Counted from the stretch's first letter, positions 17,157 to 26,092 are shown. The stretch: 64,000 nucleotides of DNA from Neiella marina (GCF_002165625.1 NZ_NGNS01000012.1:1-64000), one strand, 5' to 3'. Numbers and translations: made by a program. The notes: a model not told the origin generated them from the sequence alone.

Positions 17157-17390
17157 ATCCAAACCTCTGTGTAGTCAACGCAACTGATATCAGCCTACAT
17201 CGACCATCGATTGAGGAATACACGCAGTTTGTAAGGGATAGCTGCGCGCCGCTGTTCGCTGTTTCCACAGTCTCATTCCTTTTTGTTGTCACCTTCTGCT
17301 GTGTTGCTGGCACTTATGACCCCAAAGGCTTCGTTTTATCCCAAACGAAATGACGGGGCTTATCGTCGATTAATGACCGGAGAAGCAACC

Positions 17391-17984
17391 ATGATTCACT
17401 TTCTAACCCCACGCAATGCCCGCAATACCCTGCTCAGTGTTGTCATCGCGGCCTATTCCGCCACCGCCGCAGCTACCATTCCACCTGTCGTTGATGACTT
17501 TAGCGATCCACACCAAAACAACCTCGGGCTGGCACGCCAATACTTAAATGACAGCTTGGCTGGCGGCAGTACCAGCACCGAGCAAACCATTGCTGATGGC
17601 GTCTTGTCAGTGTCGGGAAAAATCGTTCCGCCGCGCGGTCAACCAGGCTGGGCTAGCTCAGTGTTGTTGCTTGATGCTGGCGGCCAACCACAGGATGCCA
17701 GTGAATATCAGGGCATTCGATTGCTGATCAAGGTTATTCAAGGCACTGTTTCTGTCTCCGCCAATAGCACCGAGATCGACAATTTCGATTACCATGCAGC
17801 ACCTGTCATGGTGAAGTCGGATGGCCAGTTCCATGAGTTCAAAGTGCCCTTTGACAGGATGAAACGGGCATGGTCTGCCCCTACCCCACTCAATCCAGCC
17901 ACGATTAACAGCTTGAGTATCGTTGCCTATGGTGTGCAGCCGGGCGATTTTAGTTTTGAGCTCGATGAAGTGAGTTTTTACTAA
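17391..17984 (+). CDS. Exported CIA30-like protein
   Basis: 197-aa protein with a signal peptide (cut near AAATIPP). The mature part resembles the CIA30 (complex I intermediate-associated protein 30) fold: VVDDFSDP at the start, a run of beta strands, EYQGIRLLIKV, and a FSFELDEVSFY end. CIA30 domains are galactose-binding-like beta sandwiches; bacterial members are of unknown role. Start ATG 17391 has GGAG 8 bases upstream; an upstream open extension of 36 codons lacks such a site. It lies 24 bp before the acyltransferase in the same direction, so co-transcription is likely. A periplasmic ligand-binding role is a guess. Confidence 0.65.
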   Translation: MIHFLTPRNARNTLLSVVIAAYSATAAATIPPVVDDFSDPHQNNLGLARQYLNDSLAGGSTSTEQTIADGVLSVSGKIVPPRGQPGWASSVLLLDAGGQPQDASEYQGIRLLIKVIQGTVSVSANSTEIDNFDYHAAPVMVKSDGQFHEFKVPFDRMKRAWSAPTPLNPATINSLSIVAYGVQPGDFSFELDEVSFY

Positions 17985-18008
17985 CGCTATCGACTAGGTA
18001 CTGCAGCC

Positions 18009-19268
18009 ATGACACAACTCGTTCAATCAGCTAATCGCTACCACTACGTTGACGCTTTGAGGGCCTTTGCCTTATTGCTTGGGGTGGTTTTCCACGCCAG
18101 TTTATCCTTCGTTCCGGTCTTTATTGGTTGGGCGGTAATGGATGTATCCACCAGCGCAGTGGTATCGGCTTTTACGTTAGTCAGTCACTCCTTTCGAATG
18201 GCACTGTTCTTTTTGATCGCAGGGTTCCTTAGTCACCTGACCCTGCATTCAAAAGGCGTCGTTGAGTTTGTTCGCTCGCGGCTGCTCAGAATTGCCGTAC
18301 CCTTTGTTGTCGGCTGGTTTGTGCTCCGGCCGCTACTGGTCTCAGGATGGCTAATGGGGGCAGAGAGCATGCGCGGAGAAACTCATGTTTGGCCAGCTAT
18401 CGCCAACGGCTTTTCGACGTTATTGGCGTTTCCCAATAGTTTTTTGGTCGGCTCCCATCTGTGGTTTTTGTACTACCTGCTGATAGTGACAGTGCTGTTG
18501 GTTGCCGTCAGGCAATTACTTAGCTTTATGCCTCATTATTACCAACGCAGTGTATCGGCTGCCGATTTGACAATGCGTTGGCTGTGCCGATCATGTCTTG
18601 CCACACCGCTGTTGGCCTGTTGCACCGCCAGTTGCCTTTGGTTTATGGCGCACTGGGGCATGGATACACCCGATCGATCCTTGCTACCTCATCTGCCCGT
18701 TAGTTTAATTTATGGCGGCTTCTTTATCTTCGGTTGGCTGCTACACCGACAACCTACACTGATCGCTGAGTTTGGCCAATTGACTTGGCGCAAGCTGCTG
18801 CTAGTGTGCTGCGCCATCATCGTCTGTTGCTACTTTAGTCAGTTTGAACAGCAAGTTGGCGACACCAGCTATGAATGGCTAAAGCTCACTTTTGTCATCG
18901 GCTATGGTGTCATGATGTGGTCCCTTGTGGCGCTTTCTATTGCCATTTTCAAACGCTGTTGTCAGCGACCCAATGCCATTGTTCGCTACCTTGCAGATGC
19001 CTCCTATTGGCTTTACTTGAGCCATCTTCCTGTCGTGGTTTGGCTGCAAGTAGCGGTGGCGGACCTGGCTCTGCATTGGTCCATCAAGCTACTGTTAGTA
19101 TCGGCTACCACAGTGACCATTTGCTTGCTGCTTTACGATTTAGCGGTGCGCTCAACAGCCATTGGCCAGCTATTGAATGGCAGGCGTCAAGCCAGAGTAC
19201 TGACATGGCCTAAGCACCCAACTGCGGTTCAAGCATTTGCTCAACCGCAGCGCAAACCAAACGAATGA
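18009..19268 (+). CDS. Membrane acyltransferase, acyltransferase-3 family
   Basis: 419-aa integral membrane protein with about 10 spans. The N-terminal YHYVDALRAFALLLGVVFHA carries the Arg and His typical of acyltransferase-3 proteins (OpgC, NodX, OatA-like). The layout is closest to glucan-modifying OpgC-type proteins (SFRMALFFLIAGFLS, then YLSHLPVVVWLQV near the end). It probably O-acylates a periplasmic or surface glycan using a cytoplasmic acyl donor. It follows the CIA30-like gene by 24 bp. Its 3' end overlaps the convergent efflux gene by 59 bp. The acyl group and acceptor are not known. Confidence 0.8.
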   Translation: MTQLVQSANRYHYVDALRAFALLLGVVFHASLSFVPVFIGWAVMDVSTSAVVSAFTLVSHSFRMALFFLIAGFLSHLTLHSKGVVEFVRSRLLRIAVPFVVGWFVLRPLLVSGWLMGAESMRGETHVWPAIANGFSTLLAFPNSFLVGSHLWFLYYLLIVTVLLVAVRQLLSFMPHYYQRSVSAADLTMRWLCRSCLATPLLACCTASCLWFMAHWGMDTPDRSLLPHLPVSLIYGGFFIFGWLLHRQPTLIAEFGQLTWRKLLLVCCAIIVCCYFSQFEQQVGDTSYEWLKLTFVIGYGVMMWSLVALSIAIFKRCCQRPNAIVRYLADASYWLYLSHLPVVVWLQVAVADLALHWSIKLLLVSATTVTICLLLYDLAVRSTAIGQLLNGRRQARVLTWPKHPTAVQAFAQPQRKPNE

Positions 19269-20223
19269 GCGCCATCGCAATTAACATGTATAGCAGCATC
19301 TGCAACGGCAAAATAATGTCGTAAACCGGCCGCAAATACTGCGCAGTCATGGTCAGCATCAGCAGCATTTGTGCGCCGAGCATTCGCAATGGCAATTGCT
19401 CCGGGCGATGAAACAAGCGCCAGGCGACAAAGCAATTGGCGAAATAGAACAATGCCAACTGCCAACCGGCGGTCAGTTGCGGCAACAGCAATACATACTG
19501 CAACAGCACCACGACCGCCCAACCAATCACTAGCAACATCAGCTGGTTGAACCAACGCGCAGGAAACTCAACCAAAGCATTGCTCAACGATGCCATCAAA
19601 ATTGGAAACAAGAATCCGCCGGGAATTGGTAAGTATATCCAAGCCAGCCAAGCAGCCGAGTTAATGACAATAAACTTGGCAGCTCTGGTTAACCCGGTGC
19701 GATGTGGCGAAACTAAACCGATTGAACCGGACGCCGATGCTGTGCTCGAATCTTGATTCATTGATGGCCACAACACCGAATGAACAACAGAAAAACAAAT
19801 CACTCCGAGCAAGGTTTCCTGCCCCCGCAAGATAGCGAGATAAAAGCTATGTTGCTCTGTTAGTCCGCCCGACAAACTGACGATGGAGGCGACTAAAAAC
19901 GTCATCTTATAGACATAGCTAAAGCGACTTTGGGCCGAGGCGTAAGCAGCAATAGCACCGGTAGTGACAAAGCTCAGAAAAAACAGCTCTCGCTGCTGCG
20001 CAAATAAACTAATCCAGACAAATGCCAAGATCACTCCGAGCACAGTACCAAGTAAACGCTGGCGGCCTTTTGACAAGGCATGGCTGTAACTTTCTGCCGT
20101 TGCCATGACGACGACAGCCAAGCCCCCCCAGTAAGGCTTTTCCCAGCCAAAGCTGAGCGCTAAGAAAATGGTTAGCGCCAAACTTAGGGCAACTTTAATG
20201 GCCTGCTTCCCCTGAACAGTCAT
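19210..20223 (-). CDS. DUF2955/FUSC-type efflux membrane protein
   Basis: 337-aa protein with about nine hydrophobic spans in two groups, in the FUSC/AaeB superfamily; the length matches the short DUF2955 form, about half of AaeB (655 aa). It is the last gene of a three-gene set DUF1656-HlyD-FUSC, the same order as aaeXAB, whose products export aromatic carboxylic acids. The ATG follows AAGGGG, four bases after the stop of the HlyD gene, so translation is coupled. The 3' end overlaps the convergent acyltransferase by 59 bp. Substrate is unknown; a weak acid is the default idea from the family. Confidence 0.78.
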   Translation of the reverse strand: MTVQGKQAIKVALSLALTIFLALSFGWEKPYWGGLAVVVMATAESYSHALSKGRQRLLGTVLGVILAFVWISLFAQQRELFFLSFVTTGAIAAYASAQSRFSYVYKMTFLVASIVSLSGGLTEQHSFYLAILRGQETLLGVICFSVVHSVLWPSMNQDSSTASASGSIGLVSPHRTGLTRAAKFIVINSAAWLAWIYLPIPGGFLFPILMASLSNALVEFPARWFNQLMLLVIGWAVVVLLQYVLLLPQLTAGWQLALFYFANCFVAWRLFHRPEQLPLRMLGAQMLLMLTMTAQYLRPVYDIILPLQMLLYMLIAMALIRLVCAAVEQMLEPQLGA

Positions 20224-20227
20224 CGGT

Positions 20228-21097
20228 TTACCCCTTTACTTGCGGCGAAATCATCACCGAAGCGGTAGTGCCAACTCTCAGCTCGACTTGCTCCGGCAAC
20301 GACTGAACCTTGATCTTGACCGGAATGCGCTGCGCCAAACGAATCCACTCAAAGTTAGGGTTCACAGTCGGCAGCATTTGCGCGCTGGTTGCCCCATCAG
20401 CCTGAGCGATGCCATAACCAAGGCTTATCACCGTGCCGTTAAACGGATAATCTGGGTATGACATCAACGTCACACTGGCACTATCACCGGCATGAACATG
20501 CTCTAAATCGGTCTCTTGGAAAAAACCTTCAATCCAAAAGCTATCGCCATCAATGAGTGCGACCACCGGTTGGTTGGCGACGACGTGCGCGCCTTCTGCG
20601 ACATTAAAATTGGTGATGTAACCCGTCTTGGTGGCATAAACCTTAGTGAACTCCAAATCGAGTTTGGCATTATCAACGCCTGCGGTTGCCGCCGCGACAT
20701 TGGCAATTGCGGCATCAACGTCATCTGTTAAGTTATTGAGCGTCAGTATTGGTACTGCTCCAGGGGTTTTGCTTTCCAATGCGGTCATGCGCTGCAATTC
20801 ATTTTGCGCCCGTTGCAGCTGAACCTTGGCTTGTGCCAGCGTTGCTTGAGCTTTTTTCAGTGCCGCCTGATAAATTCGATCATCAATTTCAAACAGTAGT
20901 TGACCAGCGACAACCGCTGAATTGTCAGCGACATGAATATGGGTAATAGGGCCGGTTACCCGAGGCGTTACCTCGACGATATTGGCACGAACCAAGGCAT
21001 CTCGGGTCCATGGGTGGGTCATATATGTTTGATACTTAAGTACCACTGCAGCTATCGCCAATACCACCAAAGCGAGCGTTAATAATTTTGATTTCAT
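20228..21097 (-). CDS. HlyD-family periplasmic adaptor
   Basis: 289-aa membrane fusion protein: one N-terminal helix (about 5-22), a barrel/lipoyl half (RANIVEVTPRVTGPITHIHV, DNSAVVAGQLLFEIDD), a helical hairpin (about 78-130) and the second lipoyl/barrel part (GYITNFNVAEGAHVVANQPVVALID). It would bridge the inner-membrane FUSC protein to an outer-membrane channel, like AaeA/EmrA. ATG 21095-21097 is preceded by an in-frame GTG that could also serve. It lies 16 bp after the DUF1656 gene. No TolC homologue is encoded nearby, so a shared channel is implied. Confidence 0.85.
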   Translation of the reverse strand: MKSKLLTLALVVLAIAAVVLKYQTYMTHPWTRDALVRANIVEVTPRVTGPITHIHVADNSAVVAGQLLFEIDDRIYQAALKKAQATLAQAKVQLQRAQNELQRMTALESKTPGAVPILTLNNLTDDVDAAIANVAAATAGVDNAKLDLEFTKVYATKTGYITNFNVAEGAHVVANQPVVALIDGDSFWIEGFFQETDLEHVHAGDSASVTLMSYPDYPFNGTVISLGYGIAQADGATSAQMLPTVNPNFEWIRLAQRIPVKIKVQSLPEQVELRVGTTASVMISPQVKG

Positions 21098-21113
21098 CAC
21101 GATTTACCTGATT

Positions 21114-21332
21114 TTACCCTTGAAAAATCAACAGGCTAAGAAGCACTGTATAGATAGTGGTTAATGCCAATTCGACGATTGCAGGGGCATAAATGTGGCG
21201 CAGACAACCCGCTTTTGCGCAACCCAACATGGTCAGGCTGGTTAAGCCATATGCGCAAAGCACTGCGATGAGCAGTGGCGGAAAAAACAACTCGCCGACC
21301 ATTAACTCTTTTGCCACGTAATCCAAACTCAT
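21114..21332 (-). CDS. DUF1656 (AaeX-like) small membrane protein
   Basis: 72-aa protein with two membrane helices, matching the DUF1656/AaeX family in length and in its opening pattern (ELMVGELFFPPLLIA). Such proteins head aae-type efflux operons; their role is unknown. AGAGGGG lies three bases before the ATG. It is divergent from the LysR gene, with a palindromic operator in between. Confidence 0.8.
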   Translation of the reverse strand: MSLDYVAKELMVGELFFPPLLIAVLCAYGLTSLTMLGCAKAGCLRHIYAPAIVELALTTIYTVLLSLLIFQG

Positions 21333-21414
21333 ATGCCCCTCTGCTCTATCGAGTCAGTGTGTTCAACAATGTTGGGGAAGATTTTATGGGCCTGAAGCAA
21401 AACGAGTTAATCGC

Positions 21415-21439
21415 ATTTGTAGGATCAAATCCTCAGTTA
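21415..21439. promoter_or_regulatory. asp-type operator, third copy (LysR/efflux promoter)
   Basis: The half ATTTGTAGGAT (21415-21425), a 3-nt spacer and a decayed right arm starting ATCCT (21429) match the operators upstream of aspD and aspT. GTTAATCG just before it is also shared. It lies between the DUF1656 start and the LysR start, the place expected for a self-regulated LysR site. Confidence 0.6.
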
Positions 21440-21484
21440 GCCGATGCAATTGGCTAGCAGCTGCTATGCTCAGAACAGTTTTTC

Positions 21485-22432
21485 ATGAAAGTGAAGGATC
21501 TCACCCTCATGCAATTTAGTTTGGAGCAACTCAAAGCCTTTGTTGCCGTGTTCGAGAAAGGCTCATTCAGCGATGCTGCGGTGAAACTAAAAAAGCACCG
21601 CACCACCATCGGTCAGGTGATCACCAACCTCGAAGATCAGTTGGCAGTGGATCTTTTCGAGCGTATCGGCCGCAGCGCCGAGCCAACCCCCGAAGCCAAA
21701 TTGTTGTATCGCTATGCGCGGCAAACCATCGAGCAAGCCAGTTCGTTTGATAAAATGGCGCTGAGTTTGTCATTTGGCCAACTTGAAGAAATCTCTATCG
21801 CTTACTGCCGCTTTATACCTGCCGAGCCACTGGTGGCTATTAGGAAAAAGCTGGCCGAGCACTTTCCTAGCATGAAGGTGCACTTTCTCGTCATGTCGAA
21901 AGATGAGATTAAACAAGCCATCTTGGCAGACAAGGTTCAAATTGGCATCGTCAACATTGACACCCGATCAGCCATGACCAGCTTTGACGCAACGTTTCTG
22001 ACCAACGTCTCACACTCGATCTTTACCGCCACCGACCACCCTTTGCAGCTGCTACCTGAGCCTGAGCGATTAAGTCATCTAAAGAGCAATAAACAAATCC
22101 TGCTTGAGGCTTACATTGAAGACGGTATGGCTGAAAAAATGATCCTATCCCCCAACTATGAGGTGGTCAGTGACATGCAACTGTTACTGAATTTGGTCAG
22201 CGAAGGAGTCGGCTGGGCGATGTTTCCTGTTGTTACTGCCAAGCAAGTCGGGGCTGAACTCGGCATAAAAGAATTACCCTTCAATGAACTCAAGGATGAT
22301 TTCTATGTGCCGTTGGCACTTTGGTTCCCTCATTCAAAACCAGTATTGGAAGTCAAAAAGCACATCGCGGAAGTATTGCTGCAGTTTATTGAACAGTACC
22401 GTATCCATCGGCCAGGGGTGATTGCTCGCTAG
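21485..22432 (+). CDS. LysR-family transcriptional regulator
   Basis: 315-aa LysR regulator: a winged helix-turn-helix in residues about 12-70 (LEQLKAFVAVFEKGSFSDAA, HRTTIGQVITNLEDQLAVDLFER) and a two-lobed effector domain after residue 95. A second start at ATG 21509, giving 307 aa, has GAAGGA ten bases upstream and begins more like typical LysR proteins. It is divergent from the DUF1656-HlyD-FUSC efflux set, the usual position of AaeR-like regulators. A palindrome in the shared promoter also occurs upstream of aspD and aspT, so I infer that this protein, or one like it, controls all three units. The effector may be an amino acid or weak acid. Confidence 0.85.
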   Translation: MKVKDLTLMQFSLEQLKAFVAVFEKGSFSDAAVKLKKHRTTIGQVITNLEDQLAVDLFERIGRSAEPTPEAKLLYRYARQTIEQASSFDKMALSLSFGQLEEISIAYCRFIPAEPLVAIRKKLAEHFPSMKVHFLVMSKDEIKQAILADKVQIGIVNIDTRSAMTSFDATFLTNVSHSIFTATDHPLQLLPEPERLSHLKSNKQILLEAYIEDGMAEKMILSPNYEVVSDMQLLLNLVSEGVGWAMFPVVTAKQVGAELGIKELPFNELKDDFYVPLALWFPHSKPVLEVKKHIAEVLLQFIEQYRIHRPGVIAR

Positions 22433-22442
22433 TCATCAAAGT

Positions 22443-22482
22443 TGATGCTGAAGCACTTCATCCATAAAGTGCGACAGCATCA
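22443..22482 (+). terminator. Imperfect hairpin after the LysR gene
   Basis: TGATGCTG (22443-22450) plus GCACTT pairs with AAGTGC plus CAGCATCA (22475-22482), 14 paired bases with a small internal loop. There is no T-run, so it is only a possible terminator. Confidence 0.4.
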
Positions 22483-22581
22483 GGTAGGATACTCGGTTCT
22501 GTTTCCTTTCATGAGTAGCTATTTATCAGTACTTGTTCACAACGATTGATCCACAAGTACAAATTGCTGCAATGCAACCAA

Positions 22582-23445
22582 TCACGAATCCGAGATCAAC
22601 TGCGCTTTGAATTGGCTATCTGGCGTTGCCAACTGTTGCTGCGCGGCAATCGTTTGCAACTCCCACTGGTTTAACTGCTGCGTTTTCTTCAACACATCGA
22701 ACACCGCATTATGAGCATGTTCAAATGCCATCAGCGGGGTCTTACCCAGTATCAGCTGTGCGCTAAACAATGCTGATATCAAATCGCCCACACCCACTGG
22801 CGCACGGTCGAAATCCAGCTGTGGTCGCTGAATCAGATAAGCCTCATTGGCCGTCACTAACAGCATCGAAAACTGATGAGCCGACAAGCAATGCAAATGT
22901 TTCACCAGCACCATGTCCGGCCCTTTTGCCATAATCGCCCGAGCGGCCTCAACCGCCTCAGTTAACGAATCAATGGCTCGGCCAGCCAACTGACTGAGTT
23001 CAAACTGGTTTGGCACAATGACATCGGCCTGAGGCAACAGCAATTGAATCATCTGCTGATGCACTTCAGGTGCAACGATGCAACCTTTGTCCGGATCGCC
23101 CATCACAGGATCACAAATATAAAGCGCTTTCGGATTCGCTCGCTTCACCAGCTCAACGGCGTTCAACACGCTTTGACACTGCTCAGCACTACCCAGATAA
23201 CCAGATAACACCGCCTGACAGTGGTCGAGTTTGTCAATTGCCTGAATCCCCGCCACCAAGTGATGGATCTGCTCGGCGGCAAAAACCTGACCAGTCCAAC
23301 CCTGAACGTACTGGGTATGATTGGAGAACTGAACGGTATGAATCGGCCAGACTTCCAGCCCTAGTCGCTGCATTGGAAACACCGCCGAACTATTGCCTGC
23401 GTGGCCATAAACCACATGCGATTGAATTGAAATAATGCCTTTCAT
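22582..23445 (-). CDS. pdxY: Pyridoxal kinase
   Basis: 287-aa ribokinase-superfamily enzyme that phosphorylates pyridoxal to pyridoxal 5'-phosphate in the salvage pathway. PdxY features seen: [26 protein letters not shown] at the N-terminus (cited here as residues 3-28), [16 protein letters not shown] and the C-terminal [14 protein letters not shown] with the catalytic Asp of the GxGD motif. AGGAG precedes the ATG by six bases. It follows aspD by 63 bp on the same strand, with an intercistronic hairpin. AspD is a PLP enzyme, so the pairing makes sense as cofactor supply for abundant AspD (inference). Confidence 0.92.
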   Translation of the reverse strand: MKGIISIQSHVVYGHAGNSSAVFPMQRLGLEVWPIHTVQFSNHTQYVQGWTGQVFAAEQIHHLVAGIQAIDKLDHCQAVLSGYLGSAEQCQSVLNAVELVKRANPKALYICDPVMGDPDKGCIVAPEVHQQMIQLLLPQADVIVPNQFELSQLAGRAIDSLTEAVEAARAIMAKGPDMVLVKHLHCLSAHQFSMLLVTANEAYLIQRPQLDFDRAPVGVGDLISALFSAQLILGKTPLMAFEHAHNAVFDVLKKTQQLNQWELQTIAAQQQLATPDSQFKAQLISDS

Positions 23446-23471
23446 CTTGCGGCTCCTATGAGAACAATCGG

Positions 23472-23495
23472 AGCAAGGGCCAAACGGCCCTTGCT
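23472..23495 (-). other. Intercistronic hairpin between aspD and pdxY
   Basis: Perfect 10-bp stem, AGCAAGGGCC at 23472-23481 and GGCCCTTGCT at 23486-23495, with a 4-nt loop. There is no T-run on the minus strand. It could stabilise the aspD message or lower pdxY readthrough. Confidence 0.6.
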
Positions 23496-23508
23496 GGTAA
23501 GGTGGTGA

Positions 23509-25098
23509 TTACTGACCTTGGAACTCAGCGTAGTATTGGTCCAATACTTTACGAGTTTCACGACCAATCAACTCATACTCGTGATGCGTCAGGTTGGCCA
23601 GTGACACTCGAACGGAAGCATTGACAGTGTCAAAACCTTTACCTGGCAGCAAAATTACGCCGGTAGCTTGTGCCAGTTGGAACAAGAAATACTTACCCTT
23701 GCCGTTTTCTTTGAACCAGCGAACAAACTCAGCGCCATACAGTTGGCCACCAATGTCATCCAACTCCAACAGGGTGTAGTAATCGACTCGGTCTTTGTCT
23801 TGCTTCATTTCAATACCCATGTTGCTGAACAAGGTTTTGAAGCGGTCACGAATAATACGCTTACAAGCAGCTTTGTAATTACCAGCTGAATCCATTAAAC
23901 AAGTCAGCGAGAACAGCGCCATTTGCACCTGTTGTGGCAATGCCAAACCAGCAGTGTGGTTTAACGCCACAGAGCGGCTATCGGCAACAATGCGGTCAAT
24001 AAATTTGATATCACGAGGCGTTGTGGTCAGCGTTTTGTAGCGATCATCCAACTGCAGCTGATGAGCTTCCGGTAAGCGGCGCATGGCATCATCAAAGACA
24101 TTGTTTTCGTGAATCGCAATCGTGCCCAAACGCCAGCCAGTGGCACCAAAGTATTTTGAGAACGAATACACGCACAAGGTGTTGTATGGCAGTGTGGCAA
24201 ACAGCGACACAAAGTCATCTGCGAAAGTGCCGTACACATCATCGGTGACGATGAACAGGTCGTCCTTGCGATTTTCATTCACGAAATCAGTCAACAAGGA
24301 GAGTGTTTCATCTGACATTTTGACCGAAGCTGGGTTCGCTGGATTCACCACACACAGCAGCTTGATGTCGCGATCTGCCAGTTTTTCAATCTCGGAGAGA
24401 GGCAACTGCCACGTTGTTTCATCAAGACGCAATTCAACAATTTCCAACTCATACTCGGACAGTTCTGGGATTTCCAGATACGGGGTAAAAATCGGTGTCA
24501 CTAGCGCTACTTTATCGCCCTTTTTCAACAAGCCATTGTTGAACATGGTCTGGAAGGTGTAAGTCATTGACGCTGTACCACCTTCGGTCGCGAATACGTC
24601 AAAGTTCTGAGTCATTGGCACGTTGCCGTACATTTCTTCACCAATGTACTGCTTCACAACTGTTTCCATGTGGGTCAACATGCGTGATGGAACTGGATAG
24701 TTACAACCCAAGAACGCCAACACTAATTCATTCAAAAATGCTTCTTGCTCAATTCCCAAACGGTCTTTGGCATAGCTCAACGCTTTTTGTAAGAACTGGA
24801 CGCCTTCTTTATCACCATACTGCTTAGCGAAGGTGTCAAAACGAGCAACCACATCGTCGCCATTTGGAATGCCGCCGAAGCCGCCATCTAAATAGGAGTA
24901 GTTACGCTCCGCTTCTTCCAGCGCAAAATCACCCAAGCGCAGGAACGCTTTACGAGGTAAGGTCGCCAGAAAGTTAGGGTTACCGCGACCGGCATCAAGC
25001 AAGGTGCGATCAGGAACGGTGTTGGCCAAATCAATCAGTTTGTCTTTCAATTCAAATGGGCTTAAGTCGGCAAATTGATTGAAATCGATGTTTTGCAT
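23509..25098 (-). CDS. aspD: Aspartate 4-decarboxylase (AspD), PLP-dependent
   Basis: 529-aa fold-type-I PLP enzyme that beta-decarboxylates L-aspartate to L-alanine and CO2, usually as a large oligomer with side aminotransferase activity. The length matches the family, which is longer than ordinary aspartate aminotransferases. Motifs: TEGGTASMTYTFQ (phosphate and ring contacts), VNPANPAS, VTDDVYGTFADDF, and YSFSKYFGATGWRLG with the Schiff-base lysine at Lys315, the position known for AspD. Start ATG 25098 has GAGGA nine bases upstream; the longer frame would need a TTG. Consumption of a proton inside the cell, with aspartate:alanine exchange by AspT, generates proton motive force. It is followed by pdxY. 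Confidence 0.93.
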   Translation of the reverse strand: MQNIDFNQFADLSPFELKDKLIDLANTVPDRTLLDAGRGNPNFLATLPRKAFLRLGDFALEEAERNYSYLDGGFGGIPNGDDVVARFDTFAKQYGDKEGVQFLQKALSYAKDRLGIEQEAFLNELVLAFLGCNYPVPSRMLTHMETVVKQYIGEEMYGNVPMTQNFDVFATEGGTASMTYTFQTMFNNGLLKKGDKVALVTPIFTPYLEIPELSEYELEIVELRLDETTWQLPLSEIEKLADRDIKLLCVVNPANPASVKMSDETLSLLTDFVNENRKDDLFIVTDDVYGTFADDFVSLFATLPYNTLCVYSFSKYFGATGWRLGTIAIHENNVFDDAMRRLPEAHQLQLDDRYKTLTTTPRDIKFIDRIVADSRSVALNHTAGLALPQQVQMALFSLTCLMDSAGNYKAACKRIIRDRFKTLFSNMGIEMKQDKDRVDYYTLLELDDIGGQLYGAEFVRWFKENGKGKYFLFQLAQATGVILLPGKGFDTVNASVRVSLANLTHHEYELIGRETRKVLDQYYAEFQGQ

Positions 25099-25214
25099 GG
25101 GTTGTATCCTCAATAAAAATAGTCAAAAAAATGTAAGTGGCTTGGCCCGCGTCAACTGCTGACACTGAGCTTCAATTCGGATCGACTAAAAGCTTGTTTA
25201 GCCCCCTCCGTCGG

Positions 25215-25282
25215 GATGGGGGCATAGTAGGGAGAGAGGGAATATCGCGTTAATCGGCTTTGTAGGATCACATCCTACAAAG
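25215..25282 (-). promoter_or_regulatory. aspD promoter and palindromic operator
   Basis: A perfect 11-base inverted repeat (arm CTTTGTAGGAT at 25258-25268, spacer CAC, second arm 25272-25282) lies 160 bp upstream of the aspD ATG. Reading toward aspD, TTAACG (25248-25253) and TACTAT (25224-25229) are candidate -35 and -10 boxes, 18 bp apart. The block 25215-25260 aligns without gaps with 29155-29200 upstream of aspT. Activation by a LysR-type regulator bound just upstream of a weak -35 box is the natural reading. Confidence 0.7.
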
Positions 25283-25623
25283 TCATATTTGGCCGCCAAA
25301 CCATTGGCACAAATCACCGAACAAAACCACACAACATGATGTTTTTATTGAAAATAAGTTCATAAAAAGCAATAAGTGGGACGTTATTGAAACTAGCTAG
25401 CGCAACGAAAAATAAGGTAAAAAATAGTAATTTTTGCAACGCAGGGATTCGAGCATTGGCCAAGACTGCGCCACTTCAATGCGATATGGCGATTCTAGGG
25501 AGAATTCAAAACGATCTTAATAAGGGGCGAGGCGCAAAGCGCCGAAGTCCAGTGCCCTGTGTTTTAAGGCACCTTGCTCGATTAACTTGACGGAAGACCA
25601 CAGTCACTTGTTATGTGGCTCAC
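25283..25623. other. Gap between the asp operator and the cassette patch
   Basis: No convincing gene. At 25597-25619 the minus strand reads ATAACAAG after the stop of the HEPN-like gene, as at an attC start, but I cannot find the matching closing arm; 25524-25545 holds a GGCGC/GCGCC hairpin. This may be a decayed attC at the right end of the cassette patch. Confidence 0.35.
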
Positions 25624-26079
25624 TCACCCATCGTACGCATCTTGAACATCTTGGCTAAGAGGAAGTGCACTTTCCAAAACACAAATGGAGCTCGATATAA
25701 GCTCTTCACTTCTCTCAGGATCAAACCAATGTTCATTGAACTTTCCACCATGGAAAAGGTTGTTTCTTACGCGTCGAATATACAATATCAGCAGGTCAGT
25801 AGTATTTTGATGAGATGGCTCTACTGATGACCAGTTAATCAAACCATCTTTAATCACTTGCTTCTTAGGCGGATTTTTCAATATATATTCTATCGCCTCC
25901 TTAAGGGACGAATCATCAAGCGCCTGAAAAGCCGCATCAATATGGCCAGCAAAAGCGGTCCAATTTGCATTTGCATTACCGTCCCCATTGTTGAACGAAG
26001 CAGCCTTTAAGGCATACTCCATTCGTGAAAAGAGCTTGAAAAAAGTGAAGGAAAGCTCGTCCATCTGTTCCAAAAACAT
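25624..26079 (-). CDS. HEPN-like protein in a gene cassette
   Basis: 151-aa, mostly helical unknown protein. Residues 101-112 contain I-R-R-V-R-N-N-L-F-H-G-G: Arg105 and His110 fit the R-x(4-6)-H motif of HEPN domains, which are often RNases in toxin-antitoxin and phage-defence systems, though the RNNLFHG form also occurs in non-catalytic HEPN-like proteins. The gene is AT-richer than its neighbours. An AGGAG lies one base before the ATG, so a TTG two codons on, seven bases from the same site, may be the real start. The upstream neighbour is 79 bp away, and an attC-like sequence fills that gap. No antitoxin partner is visible. Function unknown. Confidence 0.6.
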   Translation of the reverse strand: MFLEQMDELSFTFFKLFSRMEYALKAASFNNGDGNANANWTAFAGHIDAAFQALDDSSLKEAIEYILKNPPKKQVIKDGLINWSSVEPSHQNTTDLLILYIRRVRNNLFHGGKFNEHWFDPERSEELISSSICVLESALPLSQDVQDAYDG

Positions 26080-26092
26080 ACTCCTAGTGACA

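Noticed and set aside
22529-22560. Inverted repeat GTACTTGT / ACAAGTAC after pdxY
   Set aside because: Short arms with a 16-nt loop and no T-run; could be chance.
25500-25619. Second complete attC at the right end of the cassette patch
   Set aside because: Only the opening ATAACAAG is seen; no matching closing arm could be paired, so it is noted only as a possible remnant.
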